Source: Ceratotherium simum simum (lineage: Eukaryota > Chordata > Mammalia > Perissodactyla > Rhinocerotidae). Taken from it: 64,000 nt of DNA. The stretch's first letter is position 1; each line of letters opens with the position of its first letter. The notes under the pieces were generated by a model, which was not told the origin of the DNA, made no database searches, and was given only the letters and a program-made list of their open reading frames with translations. The stretch lies in the NCBI RefSeq assembly GCF_000283155.1, contig NW_004454180.1:21200478-21264477 (forward strand), given 5' to 3'. Below are positions 23,981 through 35,849 of the stretch, in pieces. The position numbers and the translations under genes are program-made.

Positions 23981-24166
23981 TTTTTTCCCCCCAAAGCCCC
24001 AGTAGATAGTTGTGTGTCATAGCTGCACATCCTTCTAGTTGCTGTATGTGGGACGTGGCCTCAGCATGGCCGGAGAAGCGGTGTGTCGGTGCGCGCCCGG
24101 GATCCGAACCCGGGCCGCCAGCAGCGGAGTGCGCGCACTTAACCACTAAGCCACGGGGCTGGCCCT
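23981..24166 (-). mobile_element. ERE-1-type SINE with 16-bp target duplication
   Basis: On the minus strand: tRNA-like head starting GGCCAGCCCCGTGGCTTAGT (A box), B box with GGTTCGGATCC, then the ERE body ending 'actggggctttggggg' and an A tail (plus-strand T-run at 23979-23986). Flanked by GAAAAACATATTTCTT at 23965-23980 and again at 24167-24182, identical in all 16 bases. The head is close to the ERE consensus and the tail is short. It is a tRNA-derived SINE moved by L1 machinery, not a tRNA gene. Confidence 0.95.
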
Positions 24167-24180
24167 GAAAAACATATTTC

Positions 24181-24315
24181 TTAGAAAAGAAAATGCTAGC
24201 TGACATGAAAAAAAAATCTTTCTAATACACAGAGGAATTAATACGTCTACTGACATCCTATTTCACTCAGAAAATTAGGACATTTATCTTAGAAAAGAAA
24301 ATGCTGGCTGCCATG
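24181..24315. repeat. Short direct duplication, 108-bp period
   Basis: 24181-24207 and 24289-24315 are the same 27-base word with two differences (GCTAGC/GCTGGC and TGACATG/TGCCATG). The first copy starts inside the right-hand target duplication of the neighbouring ERE. It is partly continued by similar A-rich then 'tctaatac'/'tttaatac' sequence. Confidence 0.8.
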
Positions 24316-24424
24316 ACAAAATGCAAAATATTTTTAATACCCACCATAATAATATACTTTTATGCCATAGTATAATTATATACTATGACACTATAATTTT
24401 CTAACACTATAAACCCCCGTACAA

Positions 24425-24890
24425 TCTGGTCCCCTCTCCTTCTCCACCTCCTCTCCTGCTAATTTCCCTCGCGCTTCCTCTGCTCTGGCCGCTGGCCTGC
24501 TTGCTGTTTCCTGAACTGGGACTTTGCACTAGCTGATAGCTCTTCTGAGGTGCTTTTCTTTCAAAACGCCTTCATGCTTTTCTGCATCTCATTCAGGTCT
24601 GAACTCACATGTCACCTCGTTAGGGGAAATCTCCTAAATCGCTTTCCACCCCCAAATCTGCATTCCTCTTTCCACTTTAGTTTTCTTCTTATTCCTTGTC
24701 GGCATCTGGCACATTCTACATTTTCCTTCTTTCTTTTGTTTTTTGTCAGCCTCCCCTAACTAGAAGGTAAGTCCTATGAACACAGAGATTTTTGTCTGAT
24801 TTGTTCACTGCTGTGTTTCCAGTGCCCATAATAGTTCCCTTGTACACAATATGTGCCTAATATGTATCTATTATTAAATACAATGTATTA
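24425..24890 (+). mobile_element. L2 LINE 3' fragment
   Basis: The order is that of the L2 3' end: 'cgcttcctctgctctggccg', 'gctgtttcctgaactgggac', 'ctcattcaggtctgaactca', 'atgtcacctcgttaggggaa', 'ctaactagaaggtaagtcct', 'tgttcactgctgtgtttcca', 'gtgcctaatatgtatcta'. Well preserved for L2. The 69-codon frame inside it is incidental. Confidence 0.9.
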
Positions 24891-26294
24891 TTTTTCATCT
24901 ATATAGTCGATATAACTATTCCATTTTGTTAGCTCCATTTCGGAAAAAAGCCTGTTTTTTCTTTTGCATTTTTGAATATTAATATTAAAGGATTAAGTTA
25001 AACAGATGGTATATTATGTAAACAGACATTATATGAACAGCTCCTAAATGGAAACATATGGAACTGTACAATACTTTCAATATAATAAAACCTCATGCAA
25101 AGATGGCTAATTCTATGTTAATATCCATAAATTGCCAATCATTTTGAATTCGTAGGTTTTACATTCTATTATTAAACAATAAAATGATAACTATAAAATA
25201 AAACAGCAAGGGAGAATAAGTGGAGATAAGTAATTTGTGTTAAAACTAAATTCTCAGCAATAAATGAGAACTGTAACCACATGAACAGGGAGAGACTACT
25301 AGAACAAAAAAGCCCATAATTGATTTCAGAAAGCAGCTGCAATTCCCCTGTACATCCGAGCTTTTGTTTTCCTCCTTTCTCTCTAATATGCATTTCGGAG
25401 ATATCGCAAATGTTGTTGGACCTACGGAGAACGAAATGAGGGAGGTCCAGATAGCATATATTTTTTGTTGTTGTAACTTTACTGTGTTTTTATCTCTTCT
25501 CCCCTCTGCTTTTCTCCCTCTTGCTCAGTATGTTTCACTTTCTCTCACATGTATTTCTCAGATTCTTGATGAATTCATCTCTCTCAGCTCTCAGCGGGTC
25601 CTTTGAAACACAAAAGAGAAATTGTTTAGGAGGATGGATGCATTAAGAGTAAGAAATGGCCGGCAGCCAAAGAGCTGTCCCTGAGTGACAGGAAATTGAC
25701 AGAAAGCCATAGACCTTTTAAAGAAAAAGACAGGAAGCTAGATTTCTGTTTTCAAGTACACAAGAAGCAAGGAAGGTGGCACAGAGTTTCAATATAAATT
25801 ATTGCATTCTGTGTGAAAGGTCACTAGTCTCAACACTCTGAAGATTTACCTGTCAACAAACTCTAGAGACATACGTCTCTGGTCACCTGCTCTGTACTCC
25901 CTTTTACCCCAACTCAAAGCCCCAGGGCTCTCATGCCTGCAACACTGCCTTCTCCGCTGCTAAGCGGCCTTTGGTTTGCTGCCACTGGTAAAGCACCTGC
26001 TGGGAAAGTCTTGCATTGGAGATATTTTTCTCTGGTTTTTAGATCAGTCTTTTGGCCATTTTTCACTCTGTAGTGTCCACAAACCATTTGATAGTATATC
26101 TCCGTCTTCTGGGAATGTACAACCAAGGAGGGTGGGCAAGTTTTCTATGTTGTTTCCTCAACTTGTCTTAAAGTCAGAACAAGGCAGGGATTCTAGGCTC
26201 AGGGTGAACCATTTTTTTCCCTTACTTTTAACCATGTAGCTCACCTGCGATGATCTGTAAATGCCTGTTTTCTAAGCAATTCAACCTTCTGGTA
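24891..26294. other. Unassigned DNA
   Basis: No recognised repeat. 25340-25620 and 25640-26240 have more even composition than average and several short frames on both strands, none with a recognised domain or paired splice signals. These are the better places in this part of the window to test for cross-species conservation. Confidence 0.4.
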
Positions 26295-26438
26295 AATAAC
26301 TAAATAACACATTATGTATGTCAGAAAATGATAATTGTCGTGAGGAAAGGTAGAGGAAGATAAGGTGCTAGAGGGTCATGTTAATTTATGTAAGTTCTTC
26401 AGAGTTTCCTCTGAAAGGTAACATTTGATGAGAGACCT
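26295..26438 (-). mobile_element. L2 LINE fragment (probable)
   Basis: 'attatgtatgtcagaaaatg', 'ataattgtcgtgaggaaagg', 'ctctgaaaggtaacatttga' and 'gagacct' follow the reversed L2 'ataagtgctatgaag...gaggtgacatttgagctgagacct' order. Confidence 0.55.
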
Positions 26439-26449
26439 CAGTTCCCCTA

Positions 26450-26585
26450 CTGGATCACCCCACCTGGAGTGTAAACTCCGGAAGGACAAGGGTTTATTGT
26501 TTACTCCTACTCAAAACTTGGTGCGTAAAGCAGTGCTGACACATACTGATGGTCAAAAATGTTTGTTGAAAAAATTTGATAAATT
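26450..26585 (+). mobile_element. L2 LINE 3' fragment
   Basis: 'cacctggagtgtaaactccg', 'gaaggacaagggtttattgt', 'ggtgcgtaaagcagtgctga' and 'tgtttgttgaa' match the last 130 bases of L2 in the forward sense. It abuts an L2 piece of the opposite orientation. Confidence 0.75.
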
Positions 26586-28669
26586 CAGTAATATTCTCAT
26601 TAGCCTTCTCTTTTTAAAAGGGCATGCAATTTGGTGTACACATTAAAATATTCTTATTAAAATTATTAATTATATTACCTGTTTCTAAAAGTTTAGTGCT
26701 CAGCCATCCAGACAGGCTGGTTAATTGGAGCAATTCATTCCCAAAAAGATTCTGTCCTTATGTTAAAAACAAAACCCACAAAAATGACAAAGTGACACAA
26801 GGGAAGTGGAGAGAGCCCTTTGCCCTTTCAGTTTGATTCATTTCACCTGGATTTATTTCTTCTGCTTTTGCGGGAATGACTGTTTCTCCACTCACGACAC
26901 AACACAAGAAATCTTTCTTCAATGAATGGCGTTTCCTCCTGAAAGAAAAGACGACCATGGATATTGGATTCAGGCCAACTGTTTCAGAACCTGACTGTCA
27001 GATGTGTGACTTACATAGAAAATAGTAAAGCAAAGAATAATGACGGGGAGGCGTTGGGGCCTTTAGAGATTGATGGGTTTTAGAATCTTTCACCTCCAAG
27101 TCAGTACTTCAAATCGACCTATTTCAAAGTGGTCACAGTGAAACATTTCTATTGTATATATCTGAGATCGTTTTTGGTGTGAAGAAGTAGTGTTTAAAGG
27201 CCTGCAGAGCAGAAGATAAACAACAGAGTAGGAAGGGCTGGCAGGTGAGGGTCAGGGCAGTGGAAGAGGAGTAAGTTCTGGGACACTGTGAGTGCTTAAT
27301 TATTTTGTTTTCCTAAGCACATAAATCAAATTTGTCTAATCATGTCTTTATAGATAGACTATATTCTTATTTTAAGAATAATTTTTGAAGTGAATTTGAA
27401 ATATATGTGTTTTATCTTATTTCTTAAAATTGATGCCTTGCTATAAACAAGTTATTTTGATCAAGAAGATATTTTTCCTTTTTGAGTTTAGAACAATAGA
27501 AATTAAAATAGAAACAATAATTAGATGACATTTATACTTTGCATAGAAAGAATGCATGCAATTTTCTGTAGCTTTTCATCATTCACCTCTGGGGGGACCT
27601 AGACTAGCTGTTGCAGTATCTGCAGTCCTGAGAGGAGGCAAGGGGCTATGAGCAGCGTGATTATCCAAATGCAGCTTCAAGATAGCCTTTGATTCCCATT
27701 CTTTTATTGATTTAGGGGACAAAAGCTGTAAAGATATAGCCAAAAAAAATGATTTAGTTAAAGCACTCTATACAATTGAGGCAGAGCAAAATAGCATGTC
27801 AAATACATAGTTATGTAAACATGTAAGTGCACGCATGCACCTGGGCACTCACAGGTGTTTCTACTTTGAAATAAGGCATTAACTTATCTTCTGTCACTTT
27901 CTGAAGAGAAAACATATGTAATATCAGATATGTGGAGCAAACGACAAGATCAAAGATATGAGACTTTGGCATTTTTTATAGTGCGTTTTAACTCATATCT
28001 TTGCTGTTCTGTGTTTTCCATTATTCATGGTGAGTTCATAATTCATCAAACTTATCCACTCATTGCTTGTTCTTACTTTATTTCCAAGTTTTTTAAAACA
28101 TGAAAATTATTTATAAATTATATAAATATACATATACATAATATATGTAACTGCATATGTATTAGTTATTTACATTTACAGTGTTTAGATGATTTGTTAG
28201 AGCAGTAGTTTGCAAATGTGTTACAAATAACTAATCTTAATATGAAAGCATACTTGAAATCTTAATTTGAAAAATAGAAAATGTGGCACAGGCCCTTCAA
28301 GTTTCAGTATATTACTCCTTTTTACTAGGAACATGTAGGTATGCACTAAATCAGAGAAACACAAATTTTAGGCCCTATTTAAAAACCAGCTTTCTAAAAT
28401 GGAGATTCTCTCTTTTTGTTCATTAAACTAATATATAAATTAAGTTAATTAATATGTATTGAGCTCAATATTTGTTTTTGAGTACAACTTGTTCACATCA
28501 ATGTGAAGTAATGTATTTGGAAGTAAATTTTAGAAAAAAAGACGTGAAATTTCCTAAACGAAAAATGATAAAGAAAAAGCACATAGTGAAAGAATTTATA
28601 GCAGAAACCATCTCTATGCCGCATACAAAAGAACATACCTAAAATAAAGAGAGATTCGGAAAGGCTAAA
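26586..28669. other. Unassigned AT-rich DNA
   Basis: No gene seen. 27000-27320 and 27560-27720 are of near-average composition; 28080-28160 is an AT-rich stretch with TATA/CATA words. Short frames at 26624-26836 and 26758-26958 carry no known domain. Confidence 0.4.
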
Positions 28670-30060
28670 AATAAAAGGCATGCAAAAAATATACAGTGGC
28701 CATAATTTAATCAGGCATGATATAAATCAAGCCAAAAACGTATCATTTACTATAAAGACCTTAGGATACTAAAGGCAAAAATTCACAATGAAGAAGTCTA
28801 TGAAGAAAGTAATAAGATGCAGGAAGAATCAGAAGGAATCTCAACAGTTATAGGGGAATTTAGCACCGATCTTTCAGTCCAAGACAGAATCAAGAGAAAA
28901 ACAATATTAAAATGAAAGAGACAGAGACAACATAATCGGTAAGGTAGATCTTAGAAATACAGAGGGAATTCCAAACCCTAACAATAAAGAATGCACTAGT
29001 ACATGAGACATTTACAAACACTGGCAATATATTCATCCGTACAGATAATCTCTGTAAGTTCCGAAATACAGACATGATACAAACCTTCTCTGAACATAAT
29101 GCGGTAAAAGTAGAATCTACTGGCAAAATCAAAGGAAGTACTTATGCAATAATAATTTAAAAATAAATGAATTAATATCAACCACAAAGAACTCAAGATA
29201 CTTGAAAAATTTGAACCAAAAAAGTAGATGGAAGAAACTTAATAATGATAAAAGCAGAATTTGATATGTTATTATTGACAAATAAGTAGAACTAACTGAT
29301 GAGCTGAGCAATTTAAAAAAATCATAAAATAATCAAATAATGAACCAATTATACAAAACAAAGGCGAGAAATAGATATATACAAAGTAAGTCATGAAAAG
29401 GAGAAAATGGCCATCAAAGGAGAAGACATTACAAAAATCACACAAGACTTCCATGCACAATTGTACTCAAATAAATTTGAAAATCTCGATTAAATGAATA
29501 ACTTTCTATGAAAATAAAATACACCCGAACTGAGATATACTCAGTAGAGACTCAAAATTCCAACAGAATAACTTAATAGAAGAAATAGACAAACATGGCA
29601 AAGAGTTCTCCTGCACAGAAGCACAGGCCCAAATAGTTTCACAGGAGGGTTCTCAAATACTTTTAATGATTTTTTTTTTTTTACTCAAATGCTGCATAAG
29701 CTATTGGAAGGCATTGAAAAGTAAATAAAACTTCCAAAAATTTTATATAGCATTTTAACCGGAAAATGTTAAACACAAGGAAGAAAACTGTTGACTAACC
29801 TCACTTATGAAGAGAAAGCAAAAATATCAACTATCATTTAATCAAAAAGAATGCAAGGGTACATTAAAACTATAACACATTATGACCAAGTAGGGTTTAT
29901 TCTAGAAAGTTAAAGTAATTCGGTATTAGTAAATCCATTAATATATCTTATGTTAATTGAGCTAATAGAAAAAAATCATAGAATCATCTTATTAGAAACT
30001 GTAAAGGAATTTGACAATATTCAAAAACATTCTTTAAATAAAACTACTTAATAAAATAGG
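28670..30060 (+). mobile_element. Old L1 (L1M/L1ME), ORF2 endonuclease to RT region
   Basis: Plus-strand landmarks, in ORF2 order: 'ggggaatttagcaccgatct' (endonuclease half), 'gacatttacaaacactggca', 'ctgaacataatgcggtaaaa', 'ttccatgcacaattgtactc', 'aatagtttcacaggagggtt', 'attatgaccaagtagggttt', 'gaatcatcttattagaaact', 'gaatttgacaatattcaaaa'. About 1.4 kb with many indels. The hydrophobic open frames on the other strand are shadows of this. Confidence 0.85.
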
Positions 30061-30824
30061 AACAAATATATTTGTACATGATAAAATAAAAATAAGTTAG
30101 CTCAAAAGCTCACATCTTACTTTGCAGAAATTATTAGGTACTTGTCCATAATGCCAAGAAAATGGTGACCTATGTTTTGCTACCCATTTAATATGCTTTT
30201 GGGAGTATTTGCCTATTTCATTGCCAAATGACTATTAGACGTATTAGACATAAAAGTTAAAAAGGAAGAGAATATAATTGGACTTTATTAGAAAGAGGTG
30301 ACTTAGACTACTCATTTTTCTTTTTGATAAAGTGGACGTTAGTCTTGATAACACTTGGATGAGGCGCCTCGAGGGAGTTGACGGGGAAAGAGGCTAAGAG
30401 AACCTCACACTTAGGGCACATATTCCATTGTGAGAGCAGCCTTGCCCCTCTACCCAATTCTGTGCCTAACCCACACAATCCCATGTTTTTCTTGGCACTG
30501 TAGAGTGGATTTTACTCATTTTATATCATTAAGTTAAAAAGCATGTCATTCACATTTTTTGGAATTACCAGATTAATCATGGATATTACGCCTGTGAGAA
30601 GACTAGTTAATCTTCTTGGACTTCTCCTGCACATATTTGTTTTCACTTTCCATGCATCTTGTATCTCTAATTTCACCTGCCAGGTGATATAGGTGACTCC
30701 CTTATCACTCTATGTGGAGACCTAATAAAGAGAAACACTGTGGGCAAATACAAGCATCCTGGAGAAGTTTTAGGAGATGGTTTTTAAAAGAAGTGGAGCG
30801 TTGCACACCATGTGCCTTTTCCTT
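30061..30824. other. Unassigned DNA
   Basis: No gene or recognised repeat. 30300-30480 is GC-richer than its surroundings but has no open frame of note. Confidence 0.4.
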
Positions 30825-30955
30825 TCTCTTTTCTAGGCTTCTGTTTCATTATCTGTGAAATTATCCTCAGCCTCATACTGACACTGTTTATGTGGGTTGA
30901 ATGAAAATAACATTGACATCATGAAATGGAGTGCTCTGTGTAAATGAGATGTATT
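30825..30955 (-). mobile_element. MIR SINE fragment
   Basis: 'cttctgtttcattatctgtg', 'aaattatcctcagcctcata', 'gggttgaatgaaaataa' and 'gagtgctctgtgtaaat' follow the reversed MIR order (the 'cagtttcctcatctgtaaaa' and 'gattaaatgagataatgc' landmarks). Confidence 0.65.
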
Positions 30956-31113
30956 ATTTTTACACAAATGAATTATTTTGAAAAATTGGGTACATAACCA
31001 CTTAAGAGGTGGAACATAGCAGCTGTTGAACAGTACACTTATAGAGCGACAGTACAATTTGGAGAAGGATGCCAGGATCTGCTGTCTAATTTTATTTTTC
31101 AAAATGAAATTAC

Positions 31114-31331
31114 AGGGCCGGCCCTGTGGCTTGGTGGTTAAGTGCGCGCGCTGCGATGCTGGTGGCCCGGGTTCGGATCCCGGGTGCGCTTCGAGGCACC
31201 GCTTCTCCGTTCATCCTGAGGCCGAGTCCCACATACAGCAACTAGAAGGATGTGCAGCTACGACATACAACTATCCACTGGGGCTTTGGGGGGAAAAAAA
31301 ATAAAATAAATAAAATCTTTAAAAAAAAAAA
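31114..31331 (+). mobile_element. ERE-1-type SINE with 13-bp target duplication
   Basis: Full-length: tRNA-like head (GGCCGGCCCTGTGGCTTGGT, A box), B box GGTTCGGATCC, ERE body ('acatacagcaactagaagga', 'ctggggctttgggggg') and an A-rich tail with AAATAAA units and a TCTTT break before the final A-run. The host word AAAATGAAATTAC stands at 31101-31113 and again at 31332-31344. Pol III box A and B are readable. It is a recent-looking insertion; the open frame across it is not a gene. Confidence 0.95.
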
Positions 31332-31344
31332 AAAATGAAATTAC

Positions 31345-32394
31345 TGGAATAGTTCAGCTCTGCAGCACAGTGCAATTACCTAAATGGGAATTGGCCAAGG
31401 AAGAAGGGTTAATAACCTCATCTCTTTCAGAGTCTTGGTTTTAATTTGATATCAAAAAATGAGCTGATTTACACATTACCAAAATGGAACACAGGTAAAT
31501 AACACTTAAATTAACTTTTCCAGTGACCAAATCCTCTGCCTTATTCTTGGAACCCACAGTTTTCTTTTGGTTTCTAAGTTCTTATAGATAGAGCCTAAAA
31601 CATTTGTACTATTTGGTCCCAGAGTGATCAGATTATTGAAGCCCATAACCTTAAAAAAATAGTTGGCAAACTATGAAGAACTTAGCACAGCAACAGCAAA
31701 GATAGCATATAAGTGAGTGGTTGTCATTATCTCTTTTTAAAAATCTAGATTGATTTATGTTGCTTTAGGTAGAAATTTTGTCTTCATTCCACCTCCCCAA
31801 TATCAATTTCATCAACCTTAAGATACTCAGGAGGTCAAGGGGTATTCAGTTATGAGAAGGAAACTGGATAAATTTCACTAGAAAAGACTGTTATTAAGCA
31901 GGTTTCATTGAGTTGAATGCTTAACTTTTATACATAAGACATCTTTAATTGTATTACTTGTGGAAGAGTTGTTAACATTGTTCAATTACTGAAGTCTTCA
32001 ACTTGATATCACTTTCCTCTTTTTTATCACTAGCATCATTTTCCCACATAATCTAATTGTGCAAACAATTTTAAAATATATTTTATACAGCAGTAAAATT
32101 ATCCACATGATTTATTGGACAGAAAAGCAAAAATTAATGTAGTTGGTAGAGAATATGTTTCTTTACTTTGGAACAATGATGTGAATGAGGGTCCTACCTT
32201 CCAAGTTTGAAAAAAATGACCAAGAGCATAATTGGCTGGCTCTGATTTTAGATACTTAAATTTTTATCTGCTTTGGTTTTCTTCTCCACATGGTAGAGAT
32301 AATCATATACATGAGGTTCATATCAAATAGTTTACTGGGGCTTACTCACAAGAAAGGGATAAGAGGAAAGATAAGGAATCCCAATCTTGGGGAG
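31345..32394. other. Unassigned DNA
   Basis: AT-rich, no recognised repeat, RNA gene or coding frame. Confidence 0.4.
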
Positions 32395-32745
32395 AAAACC
32401 CTGTGGTAAATCACTATTGCTCACCATCTCTCTTGGATCTCCATTCCTTTCTGGCACATGAGAGAACCGCACTACCCATTCTTGTAGGTAGATGTGCTGA
32501 ATGTGAGCGTTGTTCTCTTTGTTCCATTTCCCCGTGGCAGACCTTGCAGCCTAGGCTGATACGGTGTATTATAAATCGGTAGTGCCTCCATTAGCCTGTG
32601 TCCCTGACTGGCCGCAAGAGACAATGCCCCTGAAACTGGTACTGGACATGTATTGTGCATGAGAAACTGACCTTTTCTAGTTAAATCCACTGAGAATTTA
32701 AGTTGTCGTAAACCACAGCATAAATTAGCCCATATCTACTGTCAC
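32395..32745 (+). mobile_element. Old LTR (MaLR/ERVL-like), 3' part
   Basis: 'gtagtgcctccattagcctg', 'tgtccctgactggccgcaag', 'actggacatgtattgtgcat', 'gagaaactgaccttttctag', 'ttaaatccactgagaattta' and 'accacagcataaattagccc' follow the 3' half of an old LTR class ('agaaataaaccttt', 'ttaagccactgagatttggg', 'acagcataacctagcc'). The poly(A) signal has decayed. No internal retroviral sequence. The 72-codon minus-strand frame is a shadow. Confidence 0.6.
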
Positions 32746-34394
32746 ACTCCTGAGATAGTCAGAAAAGCGAGGTGTCTACATAGGTTAGAAGGTAAGAGGA
32801 GATGTACACAGAACTGCAAACACATAAAAATAAGTTGAACCAGGACAACATTTTAATGTTGAATGTAATTGATTGTCAATCTGTTTTACCAAGAAAGTAA
32901 TAACAAATATGTAAATAACCTTTCTAATAAACACAAAAAATCTTCTGAGGTCCAAATTAGACAATTCATTTTAATCTATTTTGAAAAATTTACAAGAGAA
33001 TCTTCTGAGTACTCTTACTGCCCATCTTACTAAACACATATGTGCTGAGAAACGGTAAAGATCATTAAAGTTTTCAACACCTAATAAATTTAGCGCAGAA
33101 TAAAGTGAGAGTTGACATATGGGACACTTTTACGTTCTTTGTCTCATAGTTCTGAAATACATTTATTTTAATAAGAAGTTGCTGCTTTACTATATGCAAG
33201 GAAAAATGAAGATTAAAACAAAAATCCCATAAAAAACACTGTTCGCATTTCTTTTTACATAATCAAAATTTATGCATCACATTTTGATACCCATAGCAAA
33301 ATGCTGAAAGGAAAAGTTTAGATACTGCTGAATCGTAGACGTGGAGACAAAAAAATTTAAGTAATCAACCTTCAAATCACAGATATTCTAATCAATAAGG
33401 GCTCAGCTTCGTAGTCCCATTTACTGATGGAAATCAAGCTAATGATTTTGGCATTTTTAGGAAGAAAGTGTTTTCTGTATTTTGAATATCTCATCCTACC
33501 TCAGGTGACATATACAACCGAGATCACGGCGACAATCAGTAAGAATACATTGGATTTTTCTTTTTATTGGACACAAATGCCTTTTTACGTAAATGTCATA
33601 AGTAATTAGCACAGTGTTAAGGTCCAATAAGGTGTTCCTCTCAGTGGCCCTGGTGGGTTTTCAGTAGTATCATAGCTGAACTCCACACTGGAAGGGAGTT
33701 AATTCTTACATAACAGAAATTTACAAAAGTACCAGAAGTTTGGAAAAATATGAAAAGCAGAATGAATAGGAATGACAAAAGCAGCTCTCTTCACTTCGCA
33801 CTCAGCAGCCCTTCTGAAACATGAGCAACACAGCTTCCATGATGAGCTTGACGATTCTACATATACCCCGGAATTTTGCCTACTTGCTCCTTACCCGAAA
33901 ATCACCCATGGAGAGCACCAGAAAAGCAATTGTTACAACACTATCTTATTTTAATAGTGCTTCTTTTAACCTTCTCTTTAGATAATTCATATCATAAAGT
34001 GAAGAAGGAGGCAGATTTACTGTGAGACTAATGAACTCCAGCTTCAGGCTATTTCTGCACATGAGCCTCTGTGAATGCTGGAGTTTGTAAAGTGTTCTAG
34101 GTACAGAGGGGAAGCCAGATTGCAATTAAGAAGCATTTCTATGCAACCATTTATGGTAGAATGGCTAAACAAACCTAACAAGAAAGTTAGTTAGATGCAA
34201 AGATTCTGTTACTCATTTTTTCATTCTAAAAACATATTCACTTTCATATTTAGGTTTGTATTTGTGATTTATTATTCTTTTTCATAAGTGAGGCTCTCCA
34301 ACTTTCATAAGATTTTGGTCTCTCTAAACCTGGAACTTCTCCCCAGGAGAAATGAGTTTGGGGATATCTGCTACTCCCATCACTGATTTATAAA
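32746..34394. other. Unassigned AT-rich DNA
   Basis: No gene or known repeat recognised. Two 60-codon frames (33427-33609, 33772-33954) have no known domain; the second has codon-like balance but no start context or splice sites I can support. Confidence 0.4.
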
Positions 34395-34810
34395 ATAGAG
34401 CCTTTGTGTCACTTACTAGTTACCCATCCTCAAATCTCAGTGATTTAAAACAGTAAGCACTTACTTAGTTCATGAGTCTGTAGGAGAGTGATTTCAGCTC
34501 GGTGTAGCTAGACTCACAAGTCTGGGTCAGCTGGCTAGAAGCTGAGCTAGGATGGTTTTAGCTTGGATGACTGGGGTGACGGCTCCATTCTACATGTCTC
34601 TCATCCTCTAGAGGGCTACTCTGGGCATGTTCTCACAGCAGTGGCAGAGGGAAAGAGGAAATGAGAGAAAGCATGCAAAAGCTTGTTCAAGCATCTGTGC
34701 ATTCTATCCACTAACACCTTGTTGACCAAATCACATCACAGGGATTGCCTAACTCAGAATCAAGGTGTGCAAAAACAACTTGTAACTTTGGAAAATGTCC
34801 ATCAAAGTAT
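34395..34810 (+). mobile_element. Old LTR-type repeat (ERVL-like)
   Basis: 'caaatctcagtgatttaaaa', 'tcatgagtctgtaggagagt', 'agctggctagaagctgagct', 'tgggcatgttctcacagcag', 'tgttgaccaaatcacatcac' follow the order of an ERVL-class LTR ('agtggcttaaaacaac', 'attctgtgggtcagg', 'tcacagcatgg', 'gaagcagtcacaagg'). Class assignment is from recall of the consensus pattern, so moderate. Confidence 0.55.
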
Positions 34811-35284
34811 TTAGAGCCCTTGCCTTTTAAAGATACCAACTGAGATATTTGCTGTTGAAATTATATGAGGTCTTAGATTTGCTTCAAAATAATATGAAAA
34901 GAGAGAAGTGGATAGGAATGAGATGAAGTAAGACTGATCATGAGTTGATAATTGTTGAGACTGGGAGATGAGTATATGATGTTTATTACATTATTCTCTC
35001 TACTTTTGCAAATGTTGAAGGAGAAAGAGCCATTCTTAGCCATTTATTGCACTAACAGGGGCTACTTTTAGCAATATTTTACTCTTTTTATTATAGGAAT
35101 TATATTATTTTCATATAATATATGATGGCGAGAGAAAAATGGAGAATAGAAATGACCTAATAAAGTATTAGTTAACTTTGTAAAAAAAGAACAAATGTTT
35201 AATTAATTGTATATATTTAAGGATGGGTTTATTTCTCGTTAATTTCTACATACACTTATATATTTAACAACTATTTAATTTGGT

Positions 35285-35745
35285 GACCTAACACAAGTAA
35301 AATATCTTACAATTCTGTAGGTCAGGAGTCCAACATGGCTCTCAATGGGCTAAAATCAAGGTGCTGACAGGACTGCATGTCTTTCTGACAGCTCTAGGGG
35401 AAAATCTATTTCCTCGAATTTTCCATCTTCTAGAGGCCCCCACATTCCTTGGCTGTGACTCCTTTTCTCCATCTTCAAAGCCAGCGATGTTGCATTCTTC
35501 TGTGCCTTTCTCTGTAGTCACATCTCCGTCTGACTGACTACAGCCAGGAAAGCTTCTCCATTTTTAAGGATTCACATGATTAAATTGATCCGGCCTGGAC
35601 AATCCAGGATAATCTCCCCATCTCAAGGCCCTTAACTTTAATTACATCTGGAAAGTCCCTTTTGCCATGTTAGGTGACATATTCACAGGTTCCAGGGTTT
35701 AGGACACGGACATCTTTGGAGGGTCATTATTCTGCCTACCAAAAT
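35285..35745 (+). mobile_element. Old interspersed repeat, LTR-type
   Basis: 'aattctgtaggtcaggagtc', 'gggctaaaatcaaggtgctg', 'cttctagaggcccccacatt', 'ccatcttcaaagccagcgat', 'aatccaggataatctcccca', 'ctttaattacatctggaaag', 'tcccttttgccatgttaggt' and 'ttattctgcctaccaa' form a common mammalian dispersed repeat that I take as an old LTR; its exact name is uncertain. Fairly well kept along its length. Confidence 0.6.
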
Positions 35746-35849
35746 AGCTAAATAGTATGAGAAAGAAAATAAATACTTAACAAGTAAATAAGCAAAATAG
35801 ATACTTCAAACACTGGTGTACACTATAAAAATCCATCAAGTAGTGATAC

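Noticed and set aside
24100..24166. tRNA-like sequence with A and B boxes (also at 31.1 and 48.4 kb)
   Set aside because: It is the head of an ERE SINE with a SINE body, a tail and target duplications, so not a tRNA gene.
28493..29460. Several overlapping minus-strand frames with membrane-like composition
   Set aside because: They lie opposite a plus-strand old L1 ORF2 fragment and are shadows of it.
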